35,777 nt of DNA from Candidatus Zhuqueibacterota bacterium (lineage in GTDB: Bacteria > Zhuqueibacterota > Zhuqueibacteria > Residuimicrobiales > Krinioviventaceae), in the NCBI GenBank assembly GCA_016928775.1, contig JAFGKD010000024.1:1-35777 (forward strand), given 5' to 3'. This document shows, one piece after another, positions 24,345 through 32,073 of the stretch. Made by a program: the position numbers and the translations under genes. How positions within the stretch are numbered: the stretch's first letter is position 1; each line of letters opens with the position of its first letter. The notes below the pieces were generated by a model. It saw nothing but the letters and a program-made list of their open reading frames with translations. It was not told the DNA's origin and made no database searches.

Positions 24345-25658
24345 ATGCGACACATCTGTTTTTTATTTGTTTTTTTGATTGTATCAGCATCGTTCGCACA
24401 GGACTTTTTTGAAACAGCAGAAGCTGGAGACGCAGCCAGTTTGCCCTATGAATTAAATGGTTTTATGCGCGGCGCGTTTTTTGCCGGTATTGGTATTGAT
24501 TCCGATGAGCTGGTGCAAAAATCGGGTTATGGTGAACTTGGAGTGAAAATGCGTGTTCGTAAAGAAAAGTGGGGCGATGGCTACGCCGAACTGCGATTCC
24601 GGCGCGGCTATGAATTTGATCAGTCGTTGTCAGAATTTCATCTGCGCGAAGCTTATATCAACACGTATCTTGGTCATCTTGATGTCAGAATGGGGCAACA
24701 AATTGTTGTCTGGGGGCGGGCTGACGGTTTTAATCCGACAAATAATATCACACCTCAGGATATGACGACCCGTTCTTCGGTCGAGGACGATCGCCGGCTC
24801 GGTAATTTTCTCTTTCGCGGGTCTTATAATTTCCGGCCTTTCAGTCTGGAGCTGATTTGGGTGCCGCAATACCGCCCCTCAGTGCTGCCGACCATGCTAT
24901 TTCCATTTCCAGAATCCGTGACCCTCGGTGTTGCGGATAATCCGAGTGCAGACCTCAAGAATAGCTCAATTGCTGCCAAACTTGATCTTGCTCTGAGCTC
25001 GGTCGATGGATCGATTTCCTATTTTAGCGGTTTTATGCCGCTACCCGGCGTCTTTCTGCATCCGGATTCGTGCCATATTTCCGGCGGTTTCAGAGCGACG
25101 GTTGTCAATAAACCATACCAAATGCACGTCTTTGGCGGTGATTTTTCCACGACCATTGGCGACTTTGGACTGCGCGGAGAAGTCGCCTATCGACAGCCGA
25201 TCGACGATTTTGAAGATCCGTTAAATACACATGTTCCGCGACCTGACCTGCAATATGTTTTTGGTATTGATAAAACAATTGGCGATTTCAGCATCATTGT
25301 ACAATATATCGGTCGAACTGTTTTCGAATTTGCCGAATTCGACAGCACCGGCCTGCCCACTGACCAGCTCTATCTGACCAATCGGATGATCACTGGTCAA
25401 CTTGATCCAACAAGCCATGCCGCCTTTATGCGGCCGGCATTGGCTTTGATGCACGAAACACTCGATCTCGAACTGTTGGCCTATTATAATGTCACCACTG
25501 AAGAAGCTTTGCTGCGTCCACTAGTGGCTTACGATATCACCGATGCCATGACGGTCAAACTTGGCGGGGATTTTTATTCCGGACCAGAAAATACCCTGTT
25601 CGGCAACATTGATAAGGCATTGAGTTCAGTATTCATTGAACTGGGTGTTTCATTTTAG
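24345..25658 (+). CDS. Outer-membrane beta-barrel protein, DUF1302-like
   Basis: 437 residues with a signal peptide ending at SASFA-QD (~1-18) and alternating hydrophobic strands throughout, ending in LGVSF with the C-terminal Phe typical of outer-membrane barrels. The segment GQQIVVWGRADGFNPTNNI (~residues 115-135) recalls the GxQxVxWG..F.P.N motif of the DUF1302 family, whose genes often lie beside RND transporters and LolA-fold (DUF1329) proteins. GAGAGGA at ~24332-24337 supports the ATG. It likely forms the outer-membrane station for whatever the RND protein moves. The exact family should be treated as provisional. Confidence 0.75.
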   Translation: MRHICFLFVFLIVSASFAQDFFETAEAGDAASLPYELNGFMRGAFFAGIGIDSDELVQKSGYGELGVKMRVRKEKWGDGYAELRFRRGYEFDQSLSEFHLREAYINTYLGHLDVRMGQQIVVWGRADGFNPTNNITPQDMTTRSSVEDDRRLGNFLFRGSYNFRPFSLELIWVPQYRPSVLPTMLFPFPESVTLGVADNPSADLKNSSIAAKLDLALSSVDGSISYFSGFMPLPGVFLHPDSCHISGGFRATVVNKPYQMHVFGGDFSTTIGDFGLRGEVAYRQPIDDFEDPLNTHVPRPDLQYVFGIDKTIGDFSIIVQYIGRTVFEFAEFDSTGLPTDQLYLTNRMITGQLDPTSHAAFMRPALALMHETLDLELLAYYNVTTEEALLRPLVAYDITDAMTVKLGGDFYSGPENTLFGNIDKALSSVFIELGVSF

Positions 25659-25706
25659 CATTTATAAAAAAATTATCCAGAACCTCCGCGATTCACAGGC
25701 ATCGGC

Positions 25707-25716
25707 GTAATATTAC
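25707..25716. promoter_or_regulatory. 10-bp palindrome in the barrel-RND gap
   Basis: GTAATATTAC is a perfect palindrome in the 173-bp gap (25659-25831) between the barrel and RND genes. Related words recur around it (TACAAGTCGAAGC at ~25715 and its near reverse complement at ~25788-25799), so this may be a decayed inverted repeat or an operator. No clear terminator or promoter is visible, and it is uncertain whether the RND gene is co-transcribed with the barrel. Confidence 0.25.
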
Positions 25717-25831
25717 AAGTCGAAGCGGAGCAGAGTATTACAGTCATTGAGATGAATGAACACAGTAACGCAGTTATGCTGCAGTTTTTCGACGCTTGTA
25801 TGATAACAATATTTTTTACAGGACGTGATGC

Positions 25832-28117
25832 ATGCGCAAGTTAGCCGAACGAATTGTTCACTATCGCTGGCTCGTTTTGCTTTTCTTTTTTGCAGTCACC
25901 CTAATTTTTACGACGCAGATACCGCGAGTGATCATTGACACGGATCTGAAGAGCCAATTGCCAAAAGATATGCCATCGCGATTGGATACCGACAAGATCG
26001 ATGAGCTGTTTGGTGGCACAGAAATGTTGCTGGTCATCGTGCGAACTGATGACGTTCTGCAACCAGAGACGCTTGTGCGCGTTCGCTCCATGGCGAAAAA
26101 AATCAATCGCGTCGATGGTGTGGATAAGGTTTTATCACTGTTTGACCTGAAATCGATCAAAAGTGAAGACGGCATGATGATCGTCGAGCCAGCCGTGCCA
26201 GACATCCCTCGCACCGACTCGGACCGAGAGGCTTTGCGTCAGGAATTAAGGGAGAATGATCTCGTCTATGGCAGTGTGGTGTCAGAAGATTTCAAGCTGA
26301 CCGCCATTATTGCAATGTTGGAGACGGACATACGCGACGAGGATATCATTCCGGCCTTTCAAACAATCATCGATGAATCCAGCGGCGATGAGGAGGTAAG
26401 AATTGGCGGATTACCCGTCTCGCGGCTCGAGATGGGTGAATTCATCGAACGCGACATGCGACTTCTCCTGCCTGTTGGTATTTTTATCATGCTCGTTTTT
26501 CTGTTTGCCTGCTTTAGACGAATTCGCGGCGTGGTACTCCCTTTCCTGGTCGTCATTATGTCCATTCTCGTTTCTATTGGGTTTATTGTCGTCATTGGCT
26601 GGAAAATTCACATGGTGACCGTCATCTTGCCGATTATGCTGGTGGCAATTGCCAATGATTATGGTATTCACTTGATCGCCAAATATCAGGAAGACAATCT
26701 ACCTTCAAACAATTACACGAACAAGGAACTCGCCAGCCGAATGTTCGTCAGTCTTGGCCGTCCGGTTTTGCTGACCGGACTCACAACCATTGCCGGCATG
26801 CTCTGCTTGTTGGGCCATATCCTTATACCGGCACAACAATTGGGCGTTTTAGCCGCATTCGGCATTTTTTTCGCTCTTTTCGCGAGCCTTTTTCTGATAC
26901 CGGCAATAATCTCCTTCCTGCCACGCTCCAGACCGGTTCTGGTGCATGCCGACCAGGACAAAAAGAAACCGCCCCTGGAACGTCTGTTGTGGTTTTTCGG
27001 TAGCATTGTATCTGAAAAGCCCAAAGGCGTTATTGTCACCGCAATTCTATTGGCTGCCATTTCGCTCATCGGCGTTTTTCAGGTTGTTGTTGATACCAAT
27101 CCGAATGGCTATTATCAAAAGGATCACCCTACTGTCGAAACGAACAATCTGATCGATAAATATCTCGGTGGTTCACAAAATGTCTCGATCGTTTACAAAG
27201 GTGACATCAAGAATCCCGAGATGGTGCGTAAAATCGAAGCTATGGAATGTAAACTCGCCGCCATGGATGAAGTTGGCACGACAACCTCTATAGCCAAAGT
27301 GCTGCGACAGATGAGTCGGGCGCTGAACGATCCGGGTGATCCGATGTATAACAAGCTGCCAGAGACTCGCAATGGCGTCGCGCAATATTTTGAGCTCTAT
27401 TCAATGAGCGGTGATCCGGAAGATTTCAGCAAAATGGTGGATTTTCCCTATGAACATGCTATTTTGACGGCGCGCATCAATAAAACCAGTACGATTACTT
27501 TGGAAAAAGTGGTTGAGCGAATCCAGGAGATGACCCAGGATGATCCGGATGTCCTCCTGGTCGGAGGATTCGGTGTGGTGCTGTCTGATCTGGCCAAGGC
27601 AGTTGTCAATGGCCAAGTTTTATCGTTACTTCTCGCTACCGGTGTTGTGGCATTGTTGCTGTCAATTTTATTCAGATCCCTTGTCGCCGGCCTGATTGGA
27701 GCGATTCCTCTGGCACTCTCTATCCTGGTTCTTTTTGGTTTAATGGGTGTGTTCCATATCGAGTTGAATATCGCCACAGCCATGTTGAGTTCAATCATGA
27801 TCGGCGTTGGCGTAGATTATACGATCCATTTCCTCTGGCGCTACCGTGAGGAGCGCGCTAACAGACTTGAATATGCCGCAGCCGTGAAAAAAACGCTCAC
27901 AACAACAGGGCGCGGTATAATTTTTAATGCTTTTTCGGTCATTGTCGGATTTACAGCACTGCTGTTTTCAAGTTTTTTGCCTGTCCAATTTTTCGGATTC
28001 CTCGTCGTTATTTCCATTTTAGCCTGTTTGATCGGGGCACTGGTGCTTGTTCCGGCACTCTGTATTGTATTTCGACCGAAATTTCTGGAACCGAAATCAG
28101 TTGCCGCGGTTCCATAA
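25832..28117 (+). CDS. RND superfamily MMPL-type transporter
   Basis: 761 residues with the twofold RND layout: TM1 (~12-28), a large periplasmic loop (~30-205), TM2-6, TM7 (~400), a second loop, and TM8-12. The repeated TM4 and TM10 signatures are present (ANDYGIHLIAKYQ, and GVDYTIHFLWRY), each with the Asp that carries protons. This class (MmpL, HpnN, BstA) moves lipids or lipid-like molecules out of the inner membrane, unlike the longer HAE1 drug pumps. No membrane-fusion protein or TolC-type gene is nearby. The LolA-like protein follows 21 bases later, a pairing that usually means envelope lipid traffic. In this locus the obvious candidate cargo is a sulfated lipid. Confidence 0.9.
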   Translation: MRKLAERIVHYRWLVLLFFFAVTLIFTTQIPRVIIDTDLKSQLPKDMPSRLDTDKIDELFGGTEMLLVIVRTDDVLQPETLVRVRSMAKKINRVDGVDKVLSLFDLKSIKSEDGMMIVEPAVPDIPRTDSDREALRQELRENDLVYGSVVSEDFKLTAIIAMLETDIRDEDIIPAFQTIIDESSGDEEVRIGGLPVSRLEMGEFIERDMRLLLPVGIFIMLVFLFACFRRIRGVVLPFLVVIMSILVSIGFIVVIGWKIHMVTVILPIMLVAIANDYGIHLIAKYQEDNLPSNNYTNKELASRMFVSLGRPVLLTGLTTIAGMLCLLGHILIPAQQLGVLAAFGIFFALFASLFLIPAIISFLPRSRPVLVHADQDKKKPPLERLLWFFGSIVSEKPKGVIVTAILLAAISLIGVFQVVVDTNPNGYYQKDHPTVETNNLIDKYLGGSQNVSIVYKGDIKNPEMVRKIEAMECKLAAMDEVGTTTSIAKVLRQMSRALNDPGDPMYNKLPETRNGVAQYFELYSMSGDPEDFSKMVDFPYEHAILTARINKTSTITLEKVVERIQEMTQDDPDVLLVGGFGVVLSDLAKAVVNGQVLSLLLATGVVALLLSILFRSLVAGLIGAIPLALSILVLFGLMGVFHIELNIATAMLSSIMIGVGVDYTIHFLWRYREERANRLEYAAAVKKTLTTTGRGIIFNAFSVIVGFTALLFSSFLPVQFFGFLVVISILACLIGALVLVPALCIVFRPKFLEPKSVAAVP

Positions 28118-28138
28118 ATCGAATAAAAAGGAGTGATT

Positions 28139-28927
28139 ATGAAATCAATACTGCTCTTGTTTGTTTTAATGGTCCAGACGGTTCTGTTCGCGCAGGATGA
28201 GCTCACAGCAACGCAAATTGTCGATCGTGCTCAGACTGCTATCAAGGTCAAGGGCGTACAGGGCGTATCGGTTATGACCATTATTGATGAAAAAGGACGC
28301 GAACGTGTCCGTAAAATAGCCCAGGTGACTAAACTGTATGATAACGGTGATACAGAAAAACGGCTGATTCGTTTTTTAGAGCCGGCTGACATCAAAGGAA
28401 CAGGTCTTTTAACTTTTGATTATAAAGAAAAAGACGATGACTTGTGGCTTTATATGCCCGCGTTGCGAAAGACGCGACGTATCGTCAGCACAGAGAAAGC
28501 AAAAAATTTTATGGGTTCGGAATTTACCTATGCCGATATGACACCGCCGTCACTGAATGATTTTACATTTAACAAGCTGGCTGACGAAACCGTGGACGGT
28601 GTTACCTGCTACCAGATCGAATGGATTCCGGTGAATGATGACATAGCCGAGGAAAACGGCTTTGGCCGTCGCATCACTTTTTTCGGCAAGGAAAATTTTG
28701 TTATTCGCAAGTCGATTTATTACGATCTCGATGATGAGCTGGAAAAGGAATTGATCATCCACGGCATACAAGAACTTGATCCAGTCAATCATCGTTATCG
28801 TGCCGAGAACATGGAAATGATCAACCATCAAAACGGACGTCGCTCCGCGCTGCAAACAGAAAAACTGGAGTTCAATCCCAATATTGATGATGAGTACTTT
28901 ACAGTCCGCTATCTGGAAAGAGAGTAG
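28139..28927 (+). CDS. LolA-like outer membrane lipoprotein-sorting family protein
   Basis: I start at ATG 28139 (262 residues), with AAGGAG at 28128-28133; a GTG at 28133 is also in frame. A signal peptide (~1-19, ending LFAQ) sends it to the periplasm. The body matches the LolA-fold family that accompanies RND transporters: [16 protein letters not shown] near the start, the strand [16 protein letters not shown], then [15 protein letters not shown] and GSEFTYADM. The fold is a half-barrel that shields an acyl chain in transit. Placed right after the MMPL gene, it probably takes the exported molecule across the periplasm to the barrel. It is unlikely to be the general LolA, which is shorter and does not carry the WLYMPALRK motif. 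Confidence 0.85.
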   Translation: MKSILLLFVLMVQTVLFAQDELTATQIVDRAQTAIKVKGVQGVSVMTIIDEKGRERVRKIAQVTKLYDNGDTEKRLIRFLEPADIKGTGLLTFDYKEKDDDLWLYMPALRKTRRIVSTEKAKNFMGSEFTYADMTPPSLNDFTFNKLADETVDGVTCYQIEWIPVNDDIAEENGFGRRITFFGKENFVIRKSIYYDLDDELEKELIIHGIQELDPVNHRYRAENMEMINHQNGRRSALQTEKLEFNPNIDDEYFTVRYLERE

Positions 28928-28959
28928 CATTCAAATTAAATTATAAATCTGGAGAATCT

Positions 28960-30135
28960 ATGTCATTAAAATTAGTTCCGCCCCATGGCGGTATGCTGAA
29001 ACCCTTGCTGCTAGAGGGTGAAGCGCTGGTCAAAGCCCGAGAACAGGCAAAAGCCTTGCCCGGCGTTCGTATGTCGTCGCGTGAAACTTCTGATATTATC
29101 ATGTTGGCGGTCGGCGCCTTTAGTCCCTTGGATGGTTTTATGGTCCAAAGCGACTATGAAGGCGTCGTAGAAAATATGCATCTGAGTGATGGTACGTTGT
29201 GGCCGATGCCAATCACATTAGCCGTGTCGCAACAAAAAGCTGATACATTATCGGTTGGTGACGACATTGCTTTGGTGGATGATGAGAGCGGCGAGCTGAT
29301 GGGCAGCATGACCATACAGGATAAATATACGTACGATAAAAAGAATGAAGCTCTCAAGGTGTTCCGCACTGAAGATGGCGATCATCCTGGTGTGGCCAAG
29401 ATTTATGCACAAGGTGATGTATATCTTGGCGGTCCGGTGAAAGTTTTTAGTGAAGGTGAATATCCGGCACTCTACAAAAAGCATTATGGCCGACCTGCAG
29501 AGACGCGGGCTCTGTTTGAATCGCTGGGGTGGAAGACGGTCGCGGCATTTCAGACGCGCAATCCGATCCACCGCTCGCATGAATACTGCACCAAAATCGC
29601 CATGGAGGTATGCGACGGTGTTTTTATCCATCCGATTGTTGGCAAGTTGAAGGGGGGGGATATTCCGGCGGATGTACGTCTTCGATGTTATGAAGTGTTG
29701 CTGGAGCAATATTATCCGCGAGATCGTGTCGTGATGAAAGTTTATCCAATGGAAATGCGCTACGGTGGTCCACGCGAAGCAGTGCTGCATGCGATATTTC
29801 GTCAGAATTACGGCTGCAGTCATTTGATTGTAGGTCGAGATCATGCCGGTGTGGGCAGTTACTACGGACCCTTTGATGCGCAGGTCATTTTTGATGAGAT
29901 TGAGGACGGCGAGCTGCACATTGAGCCGCTTAAAATCGACTGGACGTTCTGGTGTCACAAATGCGACGGTATGGCGTCGATGAAGACCTGCCCGCACGGC
30001 AAAGAAGAGCGTGTTTTGATCAGCGGGACAGCCGTGCGCGAGATGTTAGGGCGGGGAGAAAAGCCGCCAAAAGAGTTCAGTCGTCCGGAGGTGGCGGAGA
30101 TACTCATTCAATACTATCAGAGTTTAACCAGTTAA
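28960..30135 (+). CDS. sat: Sulfate adenylyltransferase (ATP sulfurylase), single-subunit type
   Basis: Makes adenosine phosphosulfate (APS) and pyrophosphate from sulfate and ATP in the cytosol. The 391 residues carry the family motifs: [11 protein letters not shown] (198-208), whose HxxH binds ATP phosphates and whose QxRN binds sulfate, and GRDHAG (292-297). A Cys-rich site near the end (Cys332, Cys335, Cys344, then His346) suggests bound metal, as in many bacterial and archaeal Sat proteins. This is the one-chain enzyme, not the CysD/CysN pair. CTGGAGA at ~28949-28955 sets the start. cysC follows after 14 bases, so the pair makes PAPS. No PAPS or APS reductase gene is in the window. Confidence 0.96.
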   Translation: MSLKLVPPHGGMLKPLLLEGEALVKAREQAKALPGVRMSSRETSDIIMLAVGAFSPLDGFMVQSDYEGVVENMHLSDGTLWPMPITLAVSQQKADTLSVGDDIALVDDESGELMGSMTIQDKYTYDKKNEALKVFRTEDGDHPGVAKIYAQGDVYLGGPVKVFSEGEYPALYKKHYGRPAETRALFESLGWKTVAAFQTRNPIHRSHEYCTKIAMEVCDGVFIHPIVGKLKGGDIPADVRLRCYEVLLEQYYPRDRVVMKVYPMEMRYGGPREAVLHAIFRQNYGCSHLIVGRDHAGVGSYYGPFDAQVIFDEIEDGELHIEPLKIDWTFWCHKCDGMASMKTCPHGKEERVLISGTAVREMLGRGEKPPKEFSRPEVAEILIQYYQSLTS

Positions 30136-30149
30136 GGTGGAGAAAAAGA

Positions 30150-30764
30150 ATGACGGAACAGAAAGCGACGAATATAACGTGGCATGCGGGAGAGATTGGC
30201 AAGGAGGAAAGAGAGAAATTTTTAGGACAAAAAGGCGTGGTGATTTGGTTTACCGGCTTGTCTGGCTCCGGTAAATCAACATTGGCGCACGCCGTTGAGA
30301 AGCGTTTGTTTGAGAACGGAAATCTCTGTTATGTACTCGATGGTGACAATATTCGGCATGGATTAAATAAAAATCTTGGTTTTTCACCTGCAGACCGGAT
30401 GGAGAACATTCGGCGAATCGGTGAAGTGGCGCGATTGTTTGCGGATGCAGGAGTGATCGCAATGACGGCGTTTATATCCCCTTATCGAGCGGATCGTTTG
30501 ACGGCCCGCGAATTATTGCCGGTGGGTGATTTCATCGAGGTCTATGCAAAGGTGCCGTTGGATGTGGCAGAAAAACGGGATCCAAAGGGTTTGTATAAAA
30601 AGGCACGCGCCGGCGAGATCAAAGAGTTCACCGGCATATCAGCACCCTACGAAGAGCCGGAAAATCCGGAAATTGTCGTTGACACCAGCGAATTGTCGAT
30701 TGAAAAGAGTGTCGATGCTGTTATCGACTATCTCCGCACAGCCGGGATCATTTCCGAGGACTAG
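30150..30764 (+). CDS. cysC: Adenylylsulfate (APS) kinase
   Basis: Phosphorylates APS at the 3' position to give PAPS, the donor for cytosolic sulfotransferases. The start is ATG 30150 (204 residues), with GGTGGAG at 30137-30143; the same frame runs back into sat without a plausible start. Motifs: P-loop GLSGSGKST (36-44), [10 protein letters not shown] (64-73), the conserved Ser110 in FISPYRADR, and the APS-binding stretch [15 protein letters not shown] (143-157) followed by FTGISAPYE. It is a stand-alone kinase; sat and cysC are separate genes here, unlike the fused PAPS synthases of animals. The neighbouring sulfotransferase gives a local use for PAPS. Confidence 0.96.
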   Translation: MTEQKATNITWHAGEIGKEEREKFLGQKGVVIWFTGLSGSGKSTLAHAVEKRLFENGNLCYVLDGDNIRHGLNKNLGFSPADRMENIRRIGEVARLFADAGVIAMTAFISPYRADRLTARELLPVGDFIEVYAKVPLDVAEKRDPKGLYKKARAGEIKEFTGISAPYEEPENPEIVVDTSELSIEKSVDAVIDYLRTAGIISED

Positions 30765-30771
30765 AGCAAGG

Positions 30772-30801
30772 GAGTGGCGGGGAAAATTTTTCCCGCTACT
30801 C
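30772..30801. terminator. Long hairpin after cysC, possible terminator or attenuator
   Basis: Starting 8 bases after the cysC stop, GAGTGGCGGG and CCCGCTACTC pair across an AAAA/TTTTT centre. The halves match over about 15 bp if two G-U pairs are allowed, leaving almost no loop. Its T-run lies within the stem, not after it, so it is not a textbook intrinsic terminator on either strand. It may still end or reduce transcription before the glycosyltransferase. Confidence 0.4.
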
Positions 30802-30871
30802 TATAGATCGGCAGCAAAAATAGCTTTGCCTGGAAAAAGCCTTCCCAGTGACACATGCTAAAAGGACAGAT

Positions 30872-31954
30872 ATGCGAGTCTTGTATGCCATTCAGGGCAC
30901 GGGAAATGGTCACATCAGTCGAGCCCGGGATATAATACCGGTTTTGCAAAAGTATTGCGATCTCGATATTCTCATCAGCGGTACGCAAGCCGACGTCCAG
31001 CTTGAATGTCCAGTGACCTATCGCCGAAAGGGGATGAGTTTCATATTTGGAAAGCAGGGTGGAGTTGATATCTGGAACACTTATATCAAAACGAATTTTT
31101 TACGCATACAGAATGAGATTCGCAGTATCCCGATCAAGGAATATGATTTTGTCATCAACGACTTTGAACCCATATCTGCCTGGGCTTGTTATCTGAAACG
31201 AGTTCCCTGTCTGGCTCTGAGTCATCAGGCCGCTCTATTAGACAAAAATGTTCCAAAACCCCGAAAACGCGATGCTTTTGGTTCATTTATCCTGAAAAAC
31301 TATGCACCGGCTTTGCTGAGCATAGGTTTGCATTTTCAGGCATATTCAGAAAAGATATACACGCCAGTCATCCGCCGCCAGATTCGCGAGCTCGCCATTG
31401 ACGAATACGATCACTATACTGTTTATCTGCCTTCCTATGATCATAAAAAGCTCATCAAACGATTGTCCAACTTTGGAAATGTAAAGTGGCATGTTTTCAG
31501 CAAACACGCCAAATCGACAGAGATAATCGATAATATCTCGGTTTATCCGGTCGAGAATAGAGGCTTTGTTCATAGTATGGCGACAGCAAAAGGTGTGCTT
31601 TGTGGGGCAGGATTCGAAACCCCGGCGGAAGCACTTTTTTTACAGAAAAAGCTGCTCATTGTGCCGATGAAAAAGCAATATGAACAGCACTACAACGCGG
31701 CTGCATTGAGTGATATGGGGATCCCGGTGCTGAAAAATTTAAAAAATGCACAAATGCACAACATTGCGGTCTGGCTTGATGAGGAGCGAAATGTTGCCGT
31801 GAACTATGAAAATCTCACAACACAAATCATCGAAAAAATATTCGCCGCGGATATGCTACGTGCGCTGAAAACAAAATCCTGGAATCGTAATTTTAGCCTT
31901 TATTTCCGCCAGAAAGAACAGCGTACGCAACATATAAAAAGCTGCGCTGCCTGA
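30872..31954 (+). CDS. Glycosyltransferase, GT-B fold (Glyco_trans_1_3/MurG-like)
   Basis: The start is set at ATG 30872 (360 residues) with AAAGGA at ~30860-30865; a GTG at 30848 is in frame. The N-terminus (MRVLYAIQGTGNGHISRA) is the glycine-rich acceptor-side loop of MurG-like GT-B enzymes, and the segment CGAGFETPAEALFLQKKLL (~247-265) matches the nucleotide-sugar site of that group. It has no signal peptide and would work in the cytosol or at the inner membrane. Following sat-cysC by 107 bases, it may glycosylate the same lipid or acceptor that is sulfated. The sugar and acceptor are unknown. Confidence 0.78.
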   Translation: MRVLYAIQGTGNGHISRARDIIPVLQKYCDLDILISGTQADVQLECPVTYRRKGMSFIFGKQGGVDIWNTYIKTNFLRIQNEIRSIPIKEYDFVINDFEPISAWACYLKRVPCLALSHQAALLDKNVPKPRKRDAFGSFILKNYAPALLSIGLHFQAYSEKIYTPVIRRQIRELAIDEYDHYTVYLPSYDHKKLIKRLSNFGNVKWHVFSKHAKSTEIIDNISVYPVENRGFVHSMATAKGVLCGAGFETPAEALFLQKKLLIVPMKKQYEQHYNAAALSDMGIPVLKNLKNAQMHNIAVWLDEERNVAVNYENLTTQIIEKIFAADMLRALKTKSWNRNFSLYFRQKEQRTQHIKSCAA

Positions 31955-32073
31955 AATCGAACACATCACAATGTCTCCCAAATGTAACTTTTCTTAACAA
32001 ATACTTGATTTTGAATTTTCATTGGCATTTTTTAAGTATACAGACTATTTTGCAAGATTCACAAGGAGATCGA

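Noticed and set aside
25776..25800. Intrinsic terminator before the RND gene (GCAG, TTATG, CTGC, AGTTTTT)
   Set aside because: The stem is only 4 bp with a short T-run; too weak to call.
29248..29997. Minus-strand open frame of 249 codons inside sat
   Set aside because: Antisense to strongly conserved Sat motifs and without a recognisable product.
28960..30764. Reading sat-cysC as an ordinary cysteine-biosynthesis operon
   Set aside because: No reductase, sulfate transporter or cysteine synthase gene lies in the window, and a PAPS-type sulfotransferase does. Assimilation elsewhere in the genome cannot be excluded.
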